From positions 273,762 to 324,214 of the forward strand of contig DDGC01000004.1 in the NCBI GenBank assembly GCA_002337455.1: a stretch of 50,453 bases of DNA. The letters run 5' to 3'. Within the stretch, counting starts at the first letter, position 1. Every line of letters begins with the position of its first letter. This DNA is from Rhizobiales bacterium UBA1912 (GTDB lineage Bacteria; Pseudomonadota; Alphaproteobacteria; Rhizobiales; Devosiaceae). Positions 18,154 through 26,707 of this stretch are shown piece by piece. The notes under the pieces were generated by a model. It saw only the letters and a program-made list of their open reading frames with translations, searched no databases and had not been told where the DNA came from. The translations under genes were made by a program, and so were the position numbers.

Positions 18154-18181
18154 GCGGGCCGATAGCCGGCCCGCGCATTTT
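18154..18181 (+). other. Hairpin with short T-run between atpD and atpC
   Basis: An 8-bp G+C stem (GCGGGCCG / CGGCCCGC) with a five-base loop, followed after GCA by TTTT, in the 71-bp gap between atpD and atpC. It could be a partial terminator or an mRNA-stabilising structure that lowers epsilon relative to beta. Confidence 0.5.
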
Positions 18182-18208
18182 CCGAACGCTTGAAGAACGG
18201 ACGAAGTC

Positions 18209-18631
18209 ATGGCCGAAGGCGTCAAAGTTGAAATCGTATCGCCTGAAGTTCTCGTGTTGAGCGCCGAAGCGCGCTCGGTGATCGTGCCGGGTGCCGAAGG
18301 CTATCTTACGGTCATGGGAAATCATGCGCCGCTGATGGCTGTGCTCAAGCCAGGTTTTGTGACAGTGACCGACATCAACGGCACCGTAGCAAGCTTTTTC
18401 GTCGGCGGCGGCTTTGCCGATATTTCCGACGCCGGCGTCACTATCCTCGCCGAGGAAGCAAAACCGGCCAATGAGTTCGGTCGCACTGAGATTGAGGCTC
18501 GCATCGCTACTGCACAGCAGGCGCTTACCGACGCGGCCGATGTCGAGGACAAGGGCGTTGCCCAGAACGCCCTCGATACGTGGAAGAATCTTCTGCTCGA
18601 AAGCGCGACGTTGAGCGGCACCGTCCATTAG
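18209..18631 (+). CDS. atpC: ATP synthase F1 epsilon subunit
   Basis: Epsilon subunit on the rotor foot, coupling and inhibiting F1. The 140-residue product has the N-terminal beta-sandwich (VEIVSPEVLVLS, GAEGYLTVMGNHAPL) and a C-terminal helical region containing the ARIATAQQAL segment. It is the last gene of the operon, followed by a strong terminator. Confidence 0.97.
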   Translation: MAEGVKVEIVSPEVLVLSAEARSVIVPGAEGYLTVMGNHAPLMAVLKPGFVTVTDINGTVASFFVGGGFADISDAGVTILAEEAKPANEFGRTEIEARIATAQQALTDAADVEDKGVAQNALDTWKNLLLESATLSGTVH

Positions 18632-18665
18632 AATGCCGAGTCGGTGACGTCGATTTCCCGTGTTT

Positions 18666-18691
18666 AAAGGCGCCTCGTAAGGCGCCTTTTT
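18666..18691 (+). terminator. Intrinsic terminator of the atp operon
   Basis: A 9-bp stem (AAAGGCGCC / GGCGCCTTT), a six-base loop, and TTTTT at the end, 35 bases after the atpC stop. Confidence 0.93.
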
Positions 18692-18961
18692 CTTTAGCGC
18701 GCCAGTCAAAAACGTTTTGTTTACAGCGGAAACTGTTACTTTGCGCCGTCTTCGACGACTTTTTCGCCGCAATAGGCGGCGTCGCCAGTAATGAATTTCA
18801 AATATAGTCGAATGCGTTGGCGCCAGACCGGTATTCGCGGCTTTCCCGCGTGGATGTGTTTTGGTTTCTGGAAACTGAAACGATCATTTAATCATATGTC
18901 CGTAGCTTTGCGAGGATTTCCCAGGAGGGGGAAGGTATTCGTCCACAAGGAGCAGACGGAC

Positions 18962-21049
18962 ATGCGGGGCTTAACCAGCAGAATTCTGGGTCGTATCCCT
19001 ATGACCACCACGATCGCCGCGATGGTGGTTACCGCAGTGGTGCTTTCGGTCGGGGCCGTCGTCATGGCGGTTTATGTGAACCTTTCGGCCAACAGCGATG
19101 CGGTCGCCAGGTCCAGCCAGCAATCCAATATCCGAACCGCTGCGACGATTCTGGGCGGAATGGGTGGCATTCAGGTCGATTGGACCGAAGAGGGCGACGT
19201 GGCGAGCATCGGCACGTGGGTCATGCCGCGCTTCTACAATAACGACATCGCCGATTCGATCGGCCGTGTGACGGGCGAAACCACCGCGATCTTTGCCTGG
19301 AATGCCGAGACGCAGGCTTTCGAGCAGGTGACCACGTCCATGGTCGATGCCGACGGCAACCGGGTGGTGCAGGATCCCATTCCCGCCAATGGCGAAATTC
19401 ACACCCAGATCCTGGAACAGGGCGCCGTCTTTACAACGACGGATGTCAATGGCGAACACTATTACTCGGTCTATCAGCCGATCACATACCTGTCGGGCAC
19501 CGACGTTCTGGGGCTGCTCTATGTGGGCGTGAGTCAGGGCGCCATTACTGCTGTGGTGACCGACACGATGAATCTGCTTTTGATCGTGGCCGGTATCGCG
19601 CTTGCCGTGATGTGCATTGTGTCGATTTTCGCGTCGCGTCTGATCGCACGTCCAATTCCGGTTCTCTCAGGCGTGATGGGCAGCATTGCTCAGAACGAGT
19701 TTGATGTTGAGGTCCCCTATACGGACCGCAAGAACGAAGTTGGCGACATGGCGCGTGCCGTGGAAGTGTTCCGCGAGAACGGCCAGAAGGTTGCGGCAAT
19801 GACCGAAGCCGAAGCGGCGCGGATCATTGCCGACGAGCAAGCGCGCCGGGCGATGATGGGCGATCTCCAGACTGCGTTCGGCAATGTCGTTGACGCGGCA
19901 ATCGCCGGGGATTTCTCCCAGCGGGTCGAAGCCAGCTTTGCCGACGCTGAACTGAACGGCCTGGCCGGCAGCGTCAACGATCTGGTTTCAACCGTCGATC
20001 GCGGCCTGCGCGAAACCGCAGGCGTGCTCGGGGCCCTGGCCAATACCGACCTCACCACGCGGGTGATGGGCGAGTATCAGGGCGCCTTTGCCCAACTCAA
20101 GAACGATACCAACGCCGTTGCCGAAAAGCTCTCCGACATCGTTCTGGAGTTGCGCGGCACGTCGCGGACTTTGAAGACCGCAACCGGGGAAATCCTCTCG
20201 GGCGCCAACGATCTGTCCGAGCGCACGACGCGTCAGGCAGCGACCATCGAAGAAACTTCGGCGGCCATGGAACAGTTGGCAGCGACCGTCATGGACAACG
20301 CCCGCCGCGCTCAGGATGCCTCGCAAACAGCAGATTCGGTCACCAAGTCGGCCGAAGAGGGTGGTGAGGTGATGGAAGCGGCAACGTCTGCCATGGAGCG
20401 CATCACCACGTCCTCGGCCAAGGTTTCCGACATCATCAAGATGATCGACGACATCGCCTTCCAGACCAATCTTCTGGCACTCAACGCTTCGGTGGAAGCG
20501 GCGCGGGCCGGGGATGCGGGCAAGGGCTTTGCGGTGGTTGCCGTCGAAGTGCGGCGCCTCGCGCAGTCGGCGGCGTCGGCATCGTCCGAGGTCAAGGCGC
20601 TGATCGAGCAGTCGGCCAACGAGGTCGATGGCGGTTCGAAACTCGTGGCGCAGGCTGCCGAAAAGCTTGTGGCGATGCTCGAAGCGGCACGGACCAACAC
20701 ATCCCAGATGCAGCAGATCGCCAACGACAGCCGCGAGCAGGCGTCCTCGATCGAAGAGGTCAATGCCGCTGTGCGTCAGATGGACGAGATGACCCAGCAC
20801 AATGCGGCGCTGGTCGAGGAGACCAACGCGGCCATCGCCCAGACCGAGGAACAGGCCACCGCGCTGGACCGGATCGTCGATATCTTCAGGATCGATCGCG
20901 CAACGGCAATCACGCAGTCGCCATCCGGACGCGAGACGGCTGGCGGATCGGGTGATGCGCGTGCGCTTCAGAGCAAGGTCAAGCAGGCAGCCGGCGCCTA
21001 TCTCAGCCACGGCAATGCTGCCGTGGATCACGAGTGGAGCGAATTCTGA
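18962..21049 (+). CDS. Methyl-accepting chemotaxis protein (Cache-type sensor)
   Basis: Membrane chemoreceptor that signals to CheA. The ATG at 18962 (695 residues) follows an AAGGAG site and is preferred over an upstream ATG at 18791, whose 57-residue extension has no family character. Order: TM1 (about 15-40), a periplasmic single-Cache-like domain (up to the VYQPITYLSGTDVLGLLYVG region), TM2 (about 200-222), two or three HAMP-like units, then the signalling domain with DDIAFQTNLLALNASVEAA. The C-terminus ends EWSEF, resembling the NWETF-type pentapeptide that docks CheR/CheB. The ligand is unknown. It is a single gene with its own terminator. Confidence 0.93.
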   Translation: MRGLTSRILGRIPMTTTIAAMVVTAVVLSVGAVVMAVYVNLSANSDAVARSSQQSNIRTAATILGGMGGIQVDWTEEGDVASIGTWVMPRFYNNDIADSIGRVTGETTAIFAWNAETQAFEQVTTSMVDADGNRVVQDPIPANGEIHTQILEQGAVFTTTDVNGEHYYSVYQPITYLSGTDVLGLLYVGVSQGAITAVVTDTMNLLLIVAGIALAVMCIVSIFASRLIARPIPVLSGVMGSIAQNEFDVEVPYTDRKNEVGDMARAVEVFRENGQKVAAMTEAEAARIIADEQARRAMMGDLQTAFGNVVDAAIAGDFSQRVEASFADAELNGLAGSVNDLVSTVDRGLRETAGVLGALANTDLTTRVMGEYQGAFAQLKNDTNAVAEKLSDIVLELRGTSRTLKTATGEILSGANDLSERTTRQAATIEETSAAMEQLAATVMDNARRAQDASQTADSVTKSAEEGGEVMEAATSAMERITTSSAKVSDIIKMIDDIAFQTNLLALNASVEAARAGDAGKGFAVVAVEVRRLAQSAASASSEVKALIEQSANEVDGGSKLVAQAAEKLVAMLEAARTNTSQMQQIANDSREQASSIEEVNAAVRQMDEMTQHNAALVEETNAAIAQTEEQATALDRIVDIFRIDRATAITQSPSGRETAGGSGDARALQSKVKQAAGAYLSHGNAAVDHEWSEF

Positions 21050-21075
21050 TCGCTACGCAAATCGGATAATGATCA

Positions 21076-21098
21076 GGGGCGCTTCGGCGCCCCTTTTT
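21076..21098 (+). terminator. Intrinsic terminator of the chemoreceptor gene
   Basis: A 7-bp stem (GGGGCGC / GCGCCCC) closed by a TTCG tetraloop and followed by TTTTT. It sits between the convergent chemoreceptor and racemase genes. Confidence 0.93.
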
Positions 21099-21116
21099 CT
21101 TTGCGGCGAGATTGGA

Positions 21117-21803
21117 TCAATCGAGGGCCTGCTCTACCGCGCTCTTGGCATGAAGCGCTGCCGTGTCGTAAAGGGGCAGGGGGCTGTCATCGTCTGAAAT
21201 GAGCAGTCCGAGTTCGGTGCAGCCGAGAATGATCGCCTGGGCGCCGCGCGCGGCGAGCCTTTCGATGGCCGCGACATAAATGCTGCGGGAGGCGTCGCTG
21301 ATGATGCCGCGGCAAAGCTCGTTGTAAATGATGCCGTCGAGATTGGTCCGGTCGACCTCGGGCACTATGGGATCGATGCCGCGTTTGCGCAGCCGAACCT
21401 TGTAGAAATCCATTTCCATGGTGAACCGCGTACCAAGCAGCCCGACGATTTCAGCGCCGTCTGCGATCAGCGCGTCAGCCGTGGGGTCGGCGATGTGAAG
21501 GAAGGGGACGGAGATTGCCGCTTCAATGCTTTGCGCGACAACATGCATGGTGTTGGTTGCCAGCACCAGCATTTCGACGCCCGCCGTCTCAAGCCGTCGT
21601 GCGGAAGCAGCGAGGCGCTCGCCGGCCCCTGTCCAATCGCCCTCGGACTGAAGCGCTTCGATTTCGGCGAAGTCGAGAGAGTCCAAAAGGATGGGCGCCG
21701 AGTGCAGTCCACCTCGCCGTTTTGCTGTTTCCCGGTTGATGAGCGCATAATATTGAGCCGTGGATTCCCAGCTCATGCCGCCGATCATTCCGATGGTCTT
21801 CAT
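21117..21803 (-). CDS. Aspartate/glutamate racemase family protein
   Basis: PLP-independent amino-acid racemase fold. From the ATG at 21803 (MKTIGMIGGMSWEST) it is 228 residues, with an AAAGGTG site upstream. The two active-site regions are ATNTMH and LGCTEL. The first position is Thr rather than Cys, as in the YgeA/RacX-like broad-specificity subgroup rather than classical aspartate racemase. The start overlaps the stop of the preceding acetyltransferase gene by four bases (ATGA). The substrate is uncertain; D-amino-acid production for the wall or signalling is a family-based guess. Confidence 0.88.
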   Translation of the reverse strand: MKTIGMIGGMSWESTAQYYALINRETAKRRGGLHSAPILLDSLDFAEIEALQSEGDWTGAGERLAASARRLETAGVEMLVLATNTMHVVAQSIEAAISVPFLHIADPTADALIADGAEIVGLLGTRFTMEMDFYKVRLRKRGIDPIVPEVDRTNLDGIIYNELCRGIISDASRSIYVAAIERLAARGAQAIILGCTELGLLISDDDSPLPLYDTAALHAKSAVEQALD

Positions 21804-22144
21804 ACCAGCACCTTTCGGAACATAACGAGGCGCTCGGTTTCCACAAAGCCCCATTGGGCATGACGAGCGATAGACAGCGCATTCTCGATCAACGCGTCCG
21901 AGCCCAGTTCCTTGAGGCCCTTGGTGCGGCTCCAGGACTCCACTGCGGCGACCAGCGCGCGGGCGATGCCAGATCTGCGCCGTTCGGGGACGACGTAGAC
22001 GGCCTCGAGCCATCCCACAGGCGCGGTATCGCAGCCTTCGCCCCAGGGACCCAGCCCGGCGGCGTCGCTATCCGGCCAGAGCGCTTGGCGCAGATCGAGC
22101 CATTGCGTACGGTCGGCGGGGAGAAGCGCGCGAACCTCAACCAT
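21800..22144 (-). CDS. GNAT acetyltransferase, AAC(6')-like, with an apparent internal deletion
   Basis: The 114-residue product matches aminoglycoside 6'-N-acetyltransferase-like GNAT proteins at both ends: RQALWPDSDAAG near the start, and VYVVPERRRSGIARALV (acetyl-CoA-binding motif A), KELGSDA and a C-terminal GFVETERLVMFRK. Family members are about 145 residues and carry strands beta2-beta3 (a VGFAEV-type segment) between these regions; here DAAGLGPWGEGCDTAPVG joins them directly, so about 30 residues seem missing. The frame is intact. It overlaps rppH by eight bases and the racemase gene by four. It may be non-functional or altered. Confidence 0.75.
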   Translation of the reverse strand: MVEVRALLPADRTQWLDLRQALWPDSDAAGLGPWGEGCDTAPVGWLEAVYVVPERRRSGIARALVAAVESWSRTKGLKELGSDALIENALSIARHAQWGFVETERLVMFRKVLV

Positions 22145-22667
22145 CTTTAAGCCGGGCGGGCAGTGCGGCGAAGGCGTCCATCACCTTCAAGTAGGCGGGG
22201 CGTTTGAAGGGCACGATAATGTCGGCGACCTTGTCGAAATCTTCCCAGCGCCAGGCGTCAAATTCGGGGTCAATGCCCGGATTGTCGACCAGAAGGGTAA
22301 TCTCGCTTTCCTCGCCCTCGAAAAGGAAGGCAAACCATTGCTGGCGCTGGCCGCGATATTTTCCCTTGAGCGCGATACCCAGAACTTCATCGGGAAGGTC
22401 GTAGTGGATCCAGCCGGGTGCCTGGGCAAGGAGACGTATCGTGCGGATGCCCGTTTCCTCGTAGAGCTCGCGATAGGCAGCGGGCAACGCGTCCTCACCC
22501 TTGTCGATGCCGCCTTGCGGCATCTGCCATGGCGCATCGACCTCAGAGGTGTCGGGGCCGGGAGTCAGAATGCGCCGGGCCAGGAAAACCTGTCCGCGAT
22601 CATTGAAGAGCGCGATGCCAACGCAGTCGCGATAGGGCATATCGGAGCGGTTTGGCACCGGTTTCAT
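22137..22667 (-). CDS. rppH: RNA pyrophosphohydrolase (Nudix)
   Basis: Nudix hydrolase that removes pyrophosphate from 5'-triphosphorylated mRNA and so starts RNA decay. From the ATG at 22667 it is 176 residues. The Nudix box is complete (GGIDKGEDALPAAYRELYEE followed by TGI), and the APWQMPQGG and WRWEDFDKVADIIVPFKR segments are typical of RppH. The start overlaps the yibQ-like stop by four bases. Gene order after ctpA and yibQ is conserved in related bacteria. Confidence 0.95.
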   Translation of the reverse strand: MKPVPNRSDMPYRDCVGIALFNDRGQVFLARRILTPGPDTSEVDAPWQMPQGGIDKGEDALPAAYRELYEETGIRTIRLLAQAPGWIHYDLPDEVLGIALKGKYRGQRQQWFAFLFEGEESEITLLVDNPGIDPEFDAWRWEDFDKVADIIVPFKRPAYLKVMDAFAALPARLKDG

Positions 22668-23800
22668 TGTGTGGTCTCCATGCCTGAAAGGGCGCTCACC
22701 GGGACGAGAAGATATTGCTCCTGATCGAGCGCGTCGGCCCAATCGGCCAGGGTACGGATCGATACAGGCAAGGCCGACAGAATGCCGATGGCGTTGCCCC
22801 GTTCGTCGGCTGTCGTCTTTAGGTTGTCGAGCTCGGCGAGGATGGATGTCTGAGAGGGATTGGTATCGACAAAGCGGTCGACGCGGGCGAAGGGCACATC
22901 GTTCTGGCGGGCCAGTTGCGGGGCCACCGAGCGGTTGGAGCTGCCATCGTCGAGATAGGCAAGTCCGCGGAGGCCCAGCTCTTCCATGACGGGCGAGAAA
23001 TCGACCGCCGAGGCTGTAAAGCGGGCACCCATATGGTTGATGACGCCGGTGTAGCCGGTCATGCGCGTTAAAAGCCAATAGAGCTTTTCGAGATTGTCGC
23101 GCGTCGGCTGCTCAACGAGAAGCGTATGCGGGCCTGGATCGTTCTGGGGGTAATCGAACGGTTCGAGAGGCACCTCGAGCATGATTTCGTGGCCGTCGGC
23201 GCGAGCCATATCGGCCAGTGCGTCGAGATTGCTGCCGTAGGGGGCGAAGGCCAGCGTTACAGTGCCCGGAAGGGCACTGATGGCTTCGCGGGTGGTAGGG
23301 TCGCTCAATCCGAGCCCCGAGATAACAACCGCGATCAGCTTGCGGCCACCGGCGGCCTGGGGTGAGATCGAGGGGCGGGCATAGGCTTCATAGGGCTTGA
23401 GACCCGAACTGCTGACGCGCGGAAGAGGCCCGTTTTCGGTCATCTCGAACAGGTCCTGCCCGAGGTCGCTTGCCGGCGCTCCTGCCAGGTCCGGCGAGGG
23501 GGACGTTTCACCGAGTGTAATGATAGAGGGGCCGTTGGTCACCACCGGGCTAATGGTTACCGGCGCAGGGTCGGACGCAACCTGTTCGGCGACCGGGTTC
23601 GGGTCGGGTTCCAGACTGACGGGCGCATCGGCTACCGGGCGGCCCCCCTGAGGGTCGTCGACCAGCACGATCCATGCGCCAATGCCCAGACCGGCAAGCA
23701 CCAGCAGAGCGGCAAATATGCGACCCCATGGCAGTCCCAGCCATCGGCCGGGATGTGTGCGGCGTTTGCGGCCGAGCGGTCTGCTCAACTCGTCGGTCAT
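22664..23800 (-). CDS. Divergent polysaccharide deacetylase family protein (YibQ-like)
   Basis: A 378-residue envelope protein: a basic cytoplasmic N-terminus, one membrane segment (about 28-48), a Pro/Ala-rich linker, then a divergent NodB-like deacetylase domain from about residue 150 (KLIAVVISGLGLSDPTT, HEIMLEVPLEPFDYP, NHMGARFTA). This domain family (DUF610/YibQ) lies beside envC and ctpA in many proteobacteria and is thought to act in envelope or peptidoglycan work. No enzymatic activity is established here. Confidence 0.85.
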   Translation of the reverse strand: MTDELSRPLGRKRRTHPGRWLGLPWGRIFAALLVLAGLGIGAWIVLVDDPQGGRPVADAPVSLEPDPNPVAEQVASDPAPVTISPVVTNGPSIITLGETSPSPDLAGAPASDLGQDLFEMTENGPLPRVSSSGLKPYEAYARPSISPQAAGGRKLIAVVISGLGLSDPTTREAISALPGTVTLAFAPYGSNLDALADMARADGHEIMLEVPLEPFDYPQNDPGPHTLLVEQPTRDNLEKLYWLLTRMTGYTGVINHMGARFTASAVDFSPVMEELGLRGLAYLDDGSSNRSVAPQLARQNDVPFARVDRFVDTNPSQTSILAELDNLKTTADERGNAIGILSALPVSIRTLADWADALDQEQYLLVPVSALSGMETTQ

Positions 23801-23850
23801 GATGCGGCTGGTCCCGAAGCTCGCAAAGCGTTTCCACCGTTTCAGATTGC

Positions 23851-23898
23851 GACCCGCGACGCGGGTCTCATCCGGGCTGGCCCGCGAATCGGGCCAGC
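23851..23898 (-). other. Two adjacent hairpins between ctpA and the yibQ-like gene
   Basis: Stem 1 is GACCCGC / GCGGGTC with a three-base loop (23851-23867). Stem 2 is GCTGGCCCG / CGGGCCAGC with a five-base loop (23876-23898). Neither is followed by a T-run on either strand, so they look like processing or attenuation structures in the 126-bp gap rather than terminators. Confidence 0.45.
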
Positions 23899-23926
23899 AT
23901 ATGGTTAGACCGAGCTATAGCACAGG

Positions 23927-25291
23927 CTATTGGGATTCGGTCACTTCGGCTTCATCGGTCTCCTGCTGCGCGATGACCGCATCGGGGTTGGGCGGGAAGG
24001 CCGCGTCCTCGGCCTCGCCCAAAATGAGGTCGATCGCGTATTGGAGCTGATTGTCCTCGGCGCGTTCCGCAGGAACGTAAACCGAGGATCCAACCGTGGC
24101 TTCCTCTTCGGCCTCGCCTGAAATATGTCCGGCCAGACCAGCTTCGCCGATCAGAAGATCGCGCCCCTGAAATTCTTCAGGCACGTCCTGGAGAACTTCA
24201 ATATCGGGTGTGATCCCCAGCGCCTGGATCGATCGGTTGTTGGGTGTGTAATACCGCGCAGTGGTAAGCCGCATGGCACCATCAAAACCCAACGGGATGA
24301 TCGATTGCACCGAACCTTTGCCGAACGAGCGCGTGCCGACCAGCGTTGCGCGGCCCTGATCCTGTAGCGCGCCGGCCACGATTTCGGCAGCCGAGGCTGA
24401 CCCGCCATTGATGAGGACGATGATCGGGACCTCGGTCAGCAAGGCATCGATTTCGTCGGGGCTGGCGTCGTAGCGCGAATTCTGGTTCGGGATACGGCCG
24501 CGGGTGAGGACCACCGAGCCCTGGGACAGGAAGGCATCGGCAACAAACTGAGCCTGATCGACAAGCCCGCCTGGATTGTTGCGCAGGTCGAGAATGATGC
24601 CCTCGGGGGCTTCGCCGCCATTTTCCTCAAAGATTTCCTGGATTGCGTCGGTCAGCCCGCTATAGGCTTGGCCCGAGAACCGTGACAGGCGGATCAGCGG
24701 GACGTCGCGTTCCATGCTCCAGCGAACCGCCGAAACGGAAATGATGTCGCGCGTGAGGGTCAAGTCTATGAGCTGTTCGGCGCCCTCGCGGGAGATCACC
24801 ACATCGACGTCGGTGCCGATTTCGCCGCGCATGAGTTCGACGGCATCGTCCAGGGTCATGCCCATGACCTGCTGGCCATCGATTTCAACGACATAGTCAT
24901 TGGCAAGAATGCCGGCGCGCGAAGCCGGGCTGTCATCATAGGGGGTAACGACCTTGACCAGCCCTTCTTCCATCGTCACTTCGATGCCCAGGCCGCCGAA
25001 GGTGCCCGAGGTATCCTCGCGCACATCGGCAAAGCTTTCGGGTGACAGATAGGCCGAGTGGGGGTCGAGTGAGGTCAGCATGCCCTGGATGGCGGCGCGG
25101 ATCAGCTCGGTCTCATCGGGTGCTTCGATATACTCGTCGCGAATGCGGTCGAGGACCAGACCGAACAGTTCGAGCTGGCGATAGAGCTCTTCCTGTTCGA
25201 GTTGGGTCTGCTCGGACTGGGCAGCAACCGGCCCTACACTCGCGATGATCGCCAGTATGACGATCAGAGCCCGCTTGAATACCAACGCCAT
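23927..25291 (-). CDS. ctpA: Carboxy-terminal processing protease, S41 family
   Basis: Periplasmic serine protease of the CtpA/Prc type. From the ATG at 25291 (MALVFKRALIV) it is 454 residues with a signal peptide ending near VAAQ (residue 25). A PDZ domain (about 95-170, GGLGIEVTMEEGLVKVV) is followed by the S41 catalytic core with Ser300 in NGGSASAAEIVAGAL and Lys325 in SFGKGSVQ. The start shares one base with the envC stop (TGATG), so the pair is coupled. Pairing of an EnvC-like activator and CtpA fits peptidoglycan remodelling. Confidence 0.94.
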   Translation of the reverse strand: MALVFKRALIVILAIIASVGPVAAQSEQTQLEQEELYRQLELFGLVLDRIRDEYIEAPDETELIRAAIQGMLTSLDPHSAYLSPESFADVREDTSGTFGGLGIEVTMEEGLVKVVTPYDDSPASRAGILANDYVVEIDGQQVMGMTLDDAVELMRGEIGTDVDVVISREGAEQLIDLTLTRDIISVSAVRWSMERDVPLIRLSRFSGQAYSGLTDAIQEIFEENGGEAPEGIILDLRNNPGGLVDQAQFVADAFLSQGSVVLTRGRIPNQNSRYDASPDEIDALLTEVPIIVLINGGSASAAEIVAGALQDQGRATLVGTRSFGKGSVQSIIPLGFDGAMRLTTARYYTPNNRSIQALGITPDIEVLQDVPEEFQGRDLLIGEAGLAGHISGEAEEEATVGSSVYVPAERAEDNQLQYAIDLILGEAEDAAFPPNPDAVIAQQETDEAEVTESQ

Positions 25292-26691
25292 CAGCTCGTT
25301 CCACTTTCCTGTTGTTGGGACTGGGCTGTCCACCATCCCTCGGGGTCTATGGGAATGCCACCTTCCCTGAGTTCAATATACAGCGCGGGACCGGAAGCTC
25401 CAGCGCCCGCTTCAAGGTTCGGCGCGTCGCCCATGGTCCCGATCGGGGTGCCCATCTGCACGAAGGCGCCCGGCTCGACTGCGACCGAATCGAGCCCCGC
25501 CAGAACGACCAGATAATTCTGGCCTGCATTGAGAATGACGATTTGGCCGTAATTGAGGAACGGGCCCGAATGAACCACCCAGCCATCGGCGGGCGCCGAA
25601 ACGGTCGCGCCGTTGGCGGTCAAAATCGCTATGCCCTTGGACTGCCCACCATATCCATCGGCGGCGCCATAGGTGGTCAGGGTTGCGCCAGCAACAGGGG
25701 CACTGAGGTAACCCCTTGCAGCCTCTATGGGAACTGCCGGCTCGGTGCGAGCGGTGTCGGCAAAGGCAAGCCGCAGGGTTTCGGGGTCGAGCGTGGGCAC
25801 GTTCTGGCCGGAATTGGCGGCGCGGGTGGCCTCATCGGCGGCCGTCATGGCGGCAATGCGGCCTTCCAGCCCGGCAATCAATTGTTCGAGAGATGTCGCC
25901 CTGTCGGCCAATGCCTGGGCTTCGGCTTCCTCGCGCAGCAAATCATCGTTCAACCACTCGACCCCCTGATTGCGGGCTTCGATTATGGTTGCGATGCGCA
26001 AACGCTCCTCATTGAGCGTTGTAAGGTTGGCATTGAGCCGCTCGGATTCGGCGAGCGCAGTCTGCTTGAGCGCGACCAGTTCATTTAGGCTCTCGGTTAC
26101 CGTTTCGGCCCGTTCCTGCAGCTGAGGCAATACAGCGCCGAGCAGCATCGCGGCTCGGGCCGACCCCAGCGCATCGGAGGGATCGACAATGATCGCCGGA
26201 GGGGGCTGGGCCGAAATGCGCTGGAGGGACGCCAGAAGGTTGGAGATCGAACGGTCATGGCCGTCTAGGCGCGCACGAACCGACTGTTCGGACGCGAACA
26301 GCGCTTCGAGCCGCTCTTCGATCAACCTTATGTCTTCATCGGCCAAATCGACGCGCTGTCCAGCCGCGATCAGTTCGGCGCCCAATTGAGTGGCATCGCC
26401 GTCAAGCGCTTCTATTTCGGACCGGATCGTTTCGATGCGATCTTCGCTGAGATCGATCTCACCGCGGACGTTCTCGAGATCGCCCTCGACAGACTGGCTG
26501 GCTTGCTCAAGCTCGCCGGCAGGAACGTCCTCGACGGCCGGAACGGGGGCCTCTTGCGCGGAGGGCGCCGCGATATGGCCGAGCGCCAATCCCGTGACCG
26601 CAATGGCGGCCAGCAAAGTGCGCAAAGAGGGTCTAAGGAAAGGTCCCACAGGCAGGCTCAAACCGGCAAACTCCGAATCAGCCCGGACCAT
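25291..26691 (-). CDS. Murein hydrolase activator, EnvC-like (degenerate M23/LytM)
   Basis: A 466-residue exported protein: an N-terminal hydrophobic segment (about 22-42, SAQ cleavage site), a long coiled coil (about 55-300, heptad-rich Glu/Leu/Arg), and a C-terminal LytM fold (about 345-450). The metal and catalytic residues of active M23 peptidases are absent: GGQSKGIAI stands where G-x-x-H-x-G-x-D is expected, and LYIELREGG replaces the LHFEVR motif. This is the state seen in EnvC, which activates amidases instead of cutting wall itself. It lies downstream of rlmH and is coupled to ctpA. Confidence 0.88.
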   Translation of the reverse strand: MVRADSEFAGLSLPVGPFLRPSLRTLLAAIAVTGLALGHIAAPSAQEAPVPAVEDVPAGELEQASQSVEGDLENVRGEIDLSEDRIETIRSEIEALDGDATQLGAELIAAGQRVDLADEDIRLIEERLEALFASEQSVRARLDGHDRSISNLLASLQRISAQPPPAIIVDPSDALGSARAAMLLGAVLPQLQERAETVTESLNELVALKQTALAESERLNANLTTLNEERLRIATIIEARNQGVEWLNDDLLREEAEAQALADRATSLEQLIAGLEGRIAAMTAADEATRAANSGQNVPTLDPETLRLAFADTARTEPAVPIEAARGYLSAPVAGATLTTYGAADGYGGQSKGIAILTANGATVSAPADGWVVHSGPFLNYGQIVILNAGQNYLVVLAGLDSVAVEPGAFVQMGTPIGTMGDAPNLEAGAGASGPALYIELREGGIPIDPEGWWTAQSQQQESGTS

Positions 26692-26707
26692 AGCAGAGAC
26701 GGGACCA

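Noticed and set aside
18791..18961. N-terminal extension of the chemoreceptor
   Set aside because: The 57 extra residues are not receptor-like, and a good AAGGAG site precedes the ATG at 18962.
21804..22013. Longer N-terminus for the racemase-family protein
   Set aside because: The extension is antisense-like sequence inside the acetyltransferase gene; MKTIGMIGG is the conserved start.
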